Shown here one piece after another: positions 62,027-64,000 of a DNA stretch of 64,000 nt. This DNA is from a bacterium (lineage in GTDB: Bacteria > Planctomycetota > UBA1135 > UBA2386). Under the pieces are notes generated by a model, which was given only the letters and a program-made list of their open reading frames with translations, was not told the DNA's origin and ran no database searches. The DNA lies in the NCBI GenBank assembly GCA_030432695.1, contig JAUILN010000001.1, forward strand, positions 682,001 through 746,000, given 5' to 3'. A program made the position numbers and the translations under genes. Numbering within the stretch: position 1 is the first letter of the stretch; each line of letters begins with the position of its first letter.

Positions 62027-64000
62027 CAACGGATCCGGCCCTCCGCGAACACCTCGTAGCTGTCCGGGTTCTCGTCGGCGCGGCCGAGCGCGCGGCCCCA
62101 GCCACCGCGCAGCGTGAACTGCAGGTCGGCGTCGGGTTGCCAGGTCGCCGAGCCCTCGAGCGCGAAGCTCGGATCACCGGAGTGGATCTCGTAGCCGGCG
62201 AAGCCCTCGACGCCGGCACCGAAGCCGTCGGCGAACACCTGCTCGGCGCGGGCCCCGAGCAGCGCGTAGTCGAAGCGATCGCCGATCGGCAGCAGTGCCG
62301 GCAGCTCGGCGTCGCCCAGCAGGTGGATCGACTGCCAGGACAACCAGGCCGACACCCGCGGGTCGCGCTGTGCGGCGCCGGTCAGGTCGAGCCAGTTCGG
62401 CAGGCCGCGGCTCTGGTCGATGCGGAACCGGTCGCTCACCGCGGCCGATGACGGGCCGGTGAGCACCCGGCCGAGGGTGAGCTGGCCGTCGAGCTGCAGG
62501 TCGTCGAGGCGTTCACCGGTGTTCGGGTCGCGCGCGGAGAGCCTGCGCAGACGCAGCGCCGCGCCGGCGAAGGTGGCGTCGTCGAGGCTGGCGTATCCGT
62601 CGGCGGCGAGGCTGTCGCGGCGGCCTTCGAGCGACGGTGCGGCAGCGGGGTCGTCCCAGAGTTCCTGGACGCCGGCGCGGAGTTCGAGCGAGCGGTAGGC
62701 GGCGCCAATGGCGCTGAAGCGCGCGGCGACGAAGCCGCCCAGGGGTGCTTGACCGTCGAGGCCGGGGAACAGCGACACGCCGCCGGTCAGGTGGCGCGAA
62801 CCGTCGGCGGTGGCGTGTTCCAGGGTCGCGTCGAACAGCACGGTGTCGCTGTCGAGTTCGCGGGATCCCGAGGCAACCGCCGGGCTGCGGCCCTGGTAGC
62901 GCGCGTGGCCGAGGCGGGTGTGCAGACGCAGGCCGTCGTCGAGCGCCGTCGAGGCGCTCGCGGACACGCTGGTGGTGCGGTCGTCGGCGACCGCGCGCCA
63001 GCGGCCGGTGAACAGCAGGTGGGTGTCGAGCGGGCGGCGGGCGCGGTCGAGTGCGGCGGCGGCAGCGGGGTCCTCGGGGGCCAGGGCCTGCCAGCGCTGG
63101 AAGCGGGTCACGGCGTCGCGGTAGTGGCCGGTGCGCAGGTCGAGTTCGCCGAGGACGGCGTGGACCTGGGCAGCGTCGACCGGCCCGGTGGCTGGATGCG
63201 CGGCGAGGAGTTGCGCGGCGAGGGTGCGTGCCGTGGCGTGTGCGGCGGGATCTTCCGACGCTGCGGAACGACGGATCGCCAGCAGGGCGGCGTCGCCAGG
63301 CAGTGGATCGGCGGCGAGCAGCGTGGCGAGCAGCAGGTCGGCGTCGTCGCGGCGCCCGGCCTCGTCGAGGCACTCCACCAGGGCGAGCGCCACGCCGCGG
63401 TCGTCGGGCCAGCGGCGGCGGCAGTCGAGCAGCAGTTCTGCCGCGTCGGCGGGGCGGCCGAGGCGGCGCAGTGCGTGGGCGGCGCGGGTCGAGGGCTCGC
63501 GATCGAGCGGCGTCGGCAGGAGCGCCGTGCCGCGCAGCACGGTCTCGTAGTGGATCGTGGCCTCGTCGACCGCGCCGGTGCTCCACAGTGCCTCGCCGAG
63601 CTGGTGGTGGGCGAGGTCGCGGGTGCCGCGGTCGAGGTCGTCGATCGTCAGCGACTCGGCGCCGAGGGCCGCGCGCAGGTCGGGGATCGCGTTCCTTGGA
63701 TCACCGCTCCAGGCGGCGAGCAGGCCGAGGCGGAGTCGGGTCGAAGCGCGGCCGGGTTCGAGGGCGTCGAGGCGCTGGTAGGCGAGGTGCGCGAGGCGCT
63801 GGAAGCCGAGGTCGAAGCAGGTCGCGGCGGTGGCGCGAAGTCGATCGGCCGACAGGTCGGTCGCTCGGAGCCGGTCGGCCAGCAGGCTGCGCGCGCTGTG
63901 CGGCAGATCGGCGTCGAACAACAGGCGCGCGGTGCGAAGGCTCGCGGCGAAGGGATCGTCGGCGAGGACGTCGAGCCCGGCGGCGGCGCTGGCGGCGCGG
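62023..64000 (-). CDS. PelB-like TPR and outer-membrane beta-barrel protein, N-terminus beyond window
   Basis: About 659 codons are visible, and the frame stays open to the right edge. The N-terminal visible half is TPR-like (LAHLAYQRLDALEPG, HHQLGEALWSTGAVDEATIHY, AAQVHAVLGELDLRTGHY). The C-terminal half, from about 340 residues before the end, is an alternating-strand barrel ending in RIRW with a terminal aromatic residue, as for BAM-inserted outer-membrane proteins. In the pel system PelB combines a periplasmic TPR scaffold with an outer-membrane export pore, so this is most likely PelB. Its stop overlaps pelD. pelA and pelC are not visible and may lie beyond the edge. Confidence 0.8.
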   Translation of the reverse strand, partial: RAASAAAGLDVLADDPFAASLRTARLLFDADLPHSARSLLADRLRATDLSADRLRATAATCFDLGFQRLAHLAYQRLDALEPGRASTRLRLGLLAAWSGDPRNAIPDLRAALGAESLTIDDLDRGTRDLAHHQLGEALWSTGAVDEATIHYETVLRGTALLPTPLDREPSTRAAHALRRLGRPADAAELLLDCRRRWPDDRGVALALVECLDEAGRRDDADLLLATLLAADPLPGDAALLAIRRSAASEDPAAHATARTLAAQLLAAHPATGPVDAAQVHAVLGELDLRTGHYRDAVTRFQRWQALAPEDPAAAAALDRARRPLDTHLLFTGRWRAVADDRTTSVSASASTALDDGLRLHTRLGHARYQGRSPAVASGSRELDSDTVLFDATLEHATADGSRHLTGGVSLFPGLDGQAPLGGFVAARFSAIGAAYRSLELRAGVQELWDDPAAAPSLEGRRDSLAADGYASLDDATFAGAALRLRRLSARDPNTGERLDDLQLDGQLTLGRVLTGPSSAAVSDRFRIDQSRGLPNWLDLTGAAQRDPRVSAWLSWQSIHLLGDAELPALLPIGDRFDYALLGARAEQVFADGFGAGVEGFAGYEIHSGDPSFALEGSATWQPDADLQFTLRGGWGRALGRADENPDSYEVFAEGRIRW

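Overview
The window is high-GC DNA from a diderm bacterium. Outer-membrane beta-barrel proteins, lipoproteins and a Pel polysaccharide export cluster all point to an outer membrane. Several traits together suggest the phylum Planctomycetota, probably one of the deep high-GC lineages: an ECF sigma factor translationally coupled to a Ser/Thr kinase, a second large membrane-anchored Ser/Thr kinase, several membrane-anchored proteins built from carboxypeptidase-regulatory-like repeats, and many stand-alone serine hydrolases. That assignment is inference. There is no rRNA or other marker gene here, and I saw no tRNA gene.

Layout. 1-6.4 kb: signalling (partial Ser/Thr kinase, ECF sigma factor, secreted serine hydrolase, second kinase). 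6.4-13.8 kb: small hypothetical gene, outer-membrane lipoprotein, xylose isomerase, DUF4863 protein, serine hydrolase, RluA-type pseudouridine synthase, 2'-5' RNA ligase-like phosphodiesterase, and a fold-III PLP decarboxylase. 14.0-19.1 kb: a tight nucleoside-catabolism operon (cdd, deoC, aldehyde dehydrogenase, truncated aldehyde dehydrogenase homologue, pyrimidine nucleoside phosphorylase). It is matched at 28.4-30.5 kb by a concentrative nucleoside transporter and a purine nucleoside phosphorylase. Together these import nucleosides, cleave them, and carry deoxyribose-5-phosphate on to acetaldehyde and acetate. 19.1-23.2 kb: FixJ-type regulator, ispG, a lipoprotein, an MFS transporter.

23.1-26.3 kb holds the most striking structure. 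One STAND-type NTPase gene with five 153-bp tandem repeats is wedged into the 3' end of the MFS gene. A 184-bp segment of that gene is present on both sides, differing at one base. 26.3-35.6 kb: SGNH-like protein, fdhD, nupC, punA, GNAT, alpha/beta hydrolase, GT-C-like membrane protein, fructose-1,6-bisphosphatase. 35.6-45.7 kb: a minus-strand operon with a Bfd-like 2Fe-2S protein, four carboxypeptidase-regulatory-like membrane proteins and tryptophan 2,3-dioxygenase. 45.8-50.4 kb: formate-tetrahydrofolate ligase and a large degenerate serine hydrolase.

50.5-56.1 kb is a second defence-like island: two tandem, translationally coupled TIR-NTPase-TPR genes that look like bacterial NLR-type immune proteins. 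The second carries a one-base frameshift. 56.3-64.0 kb: a minus-strand pel cluster (pelB-like, pelD, pelE, pelF, pelG) joined mostly by 4-nt overlaps. It runs off the right edge, and its PelD-like protein seems to carry two degenerate GGDEF-like modules instead of one.
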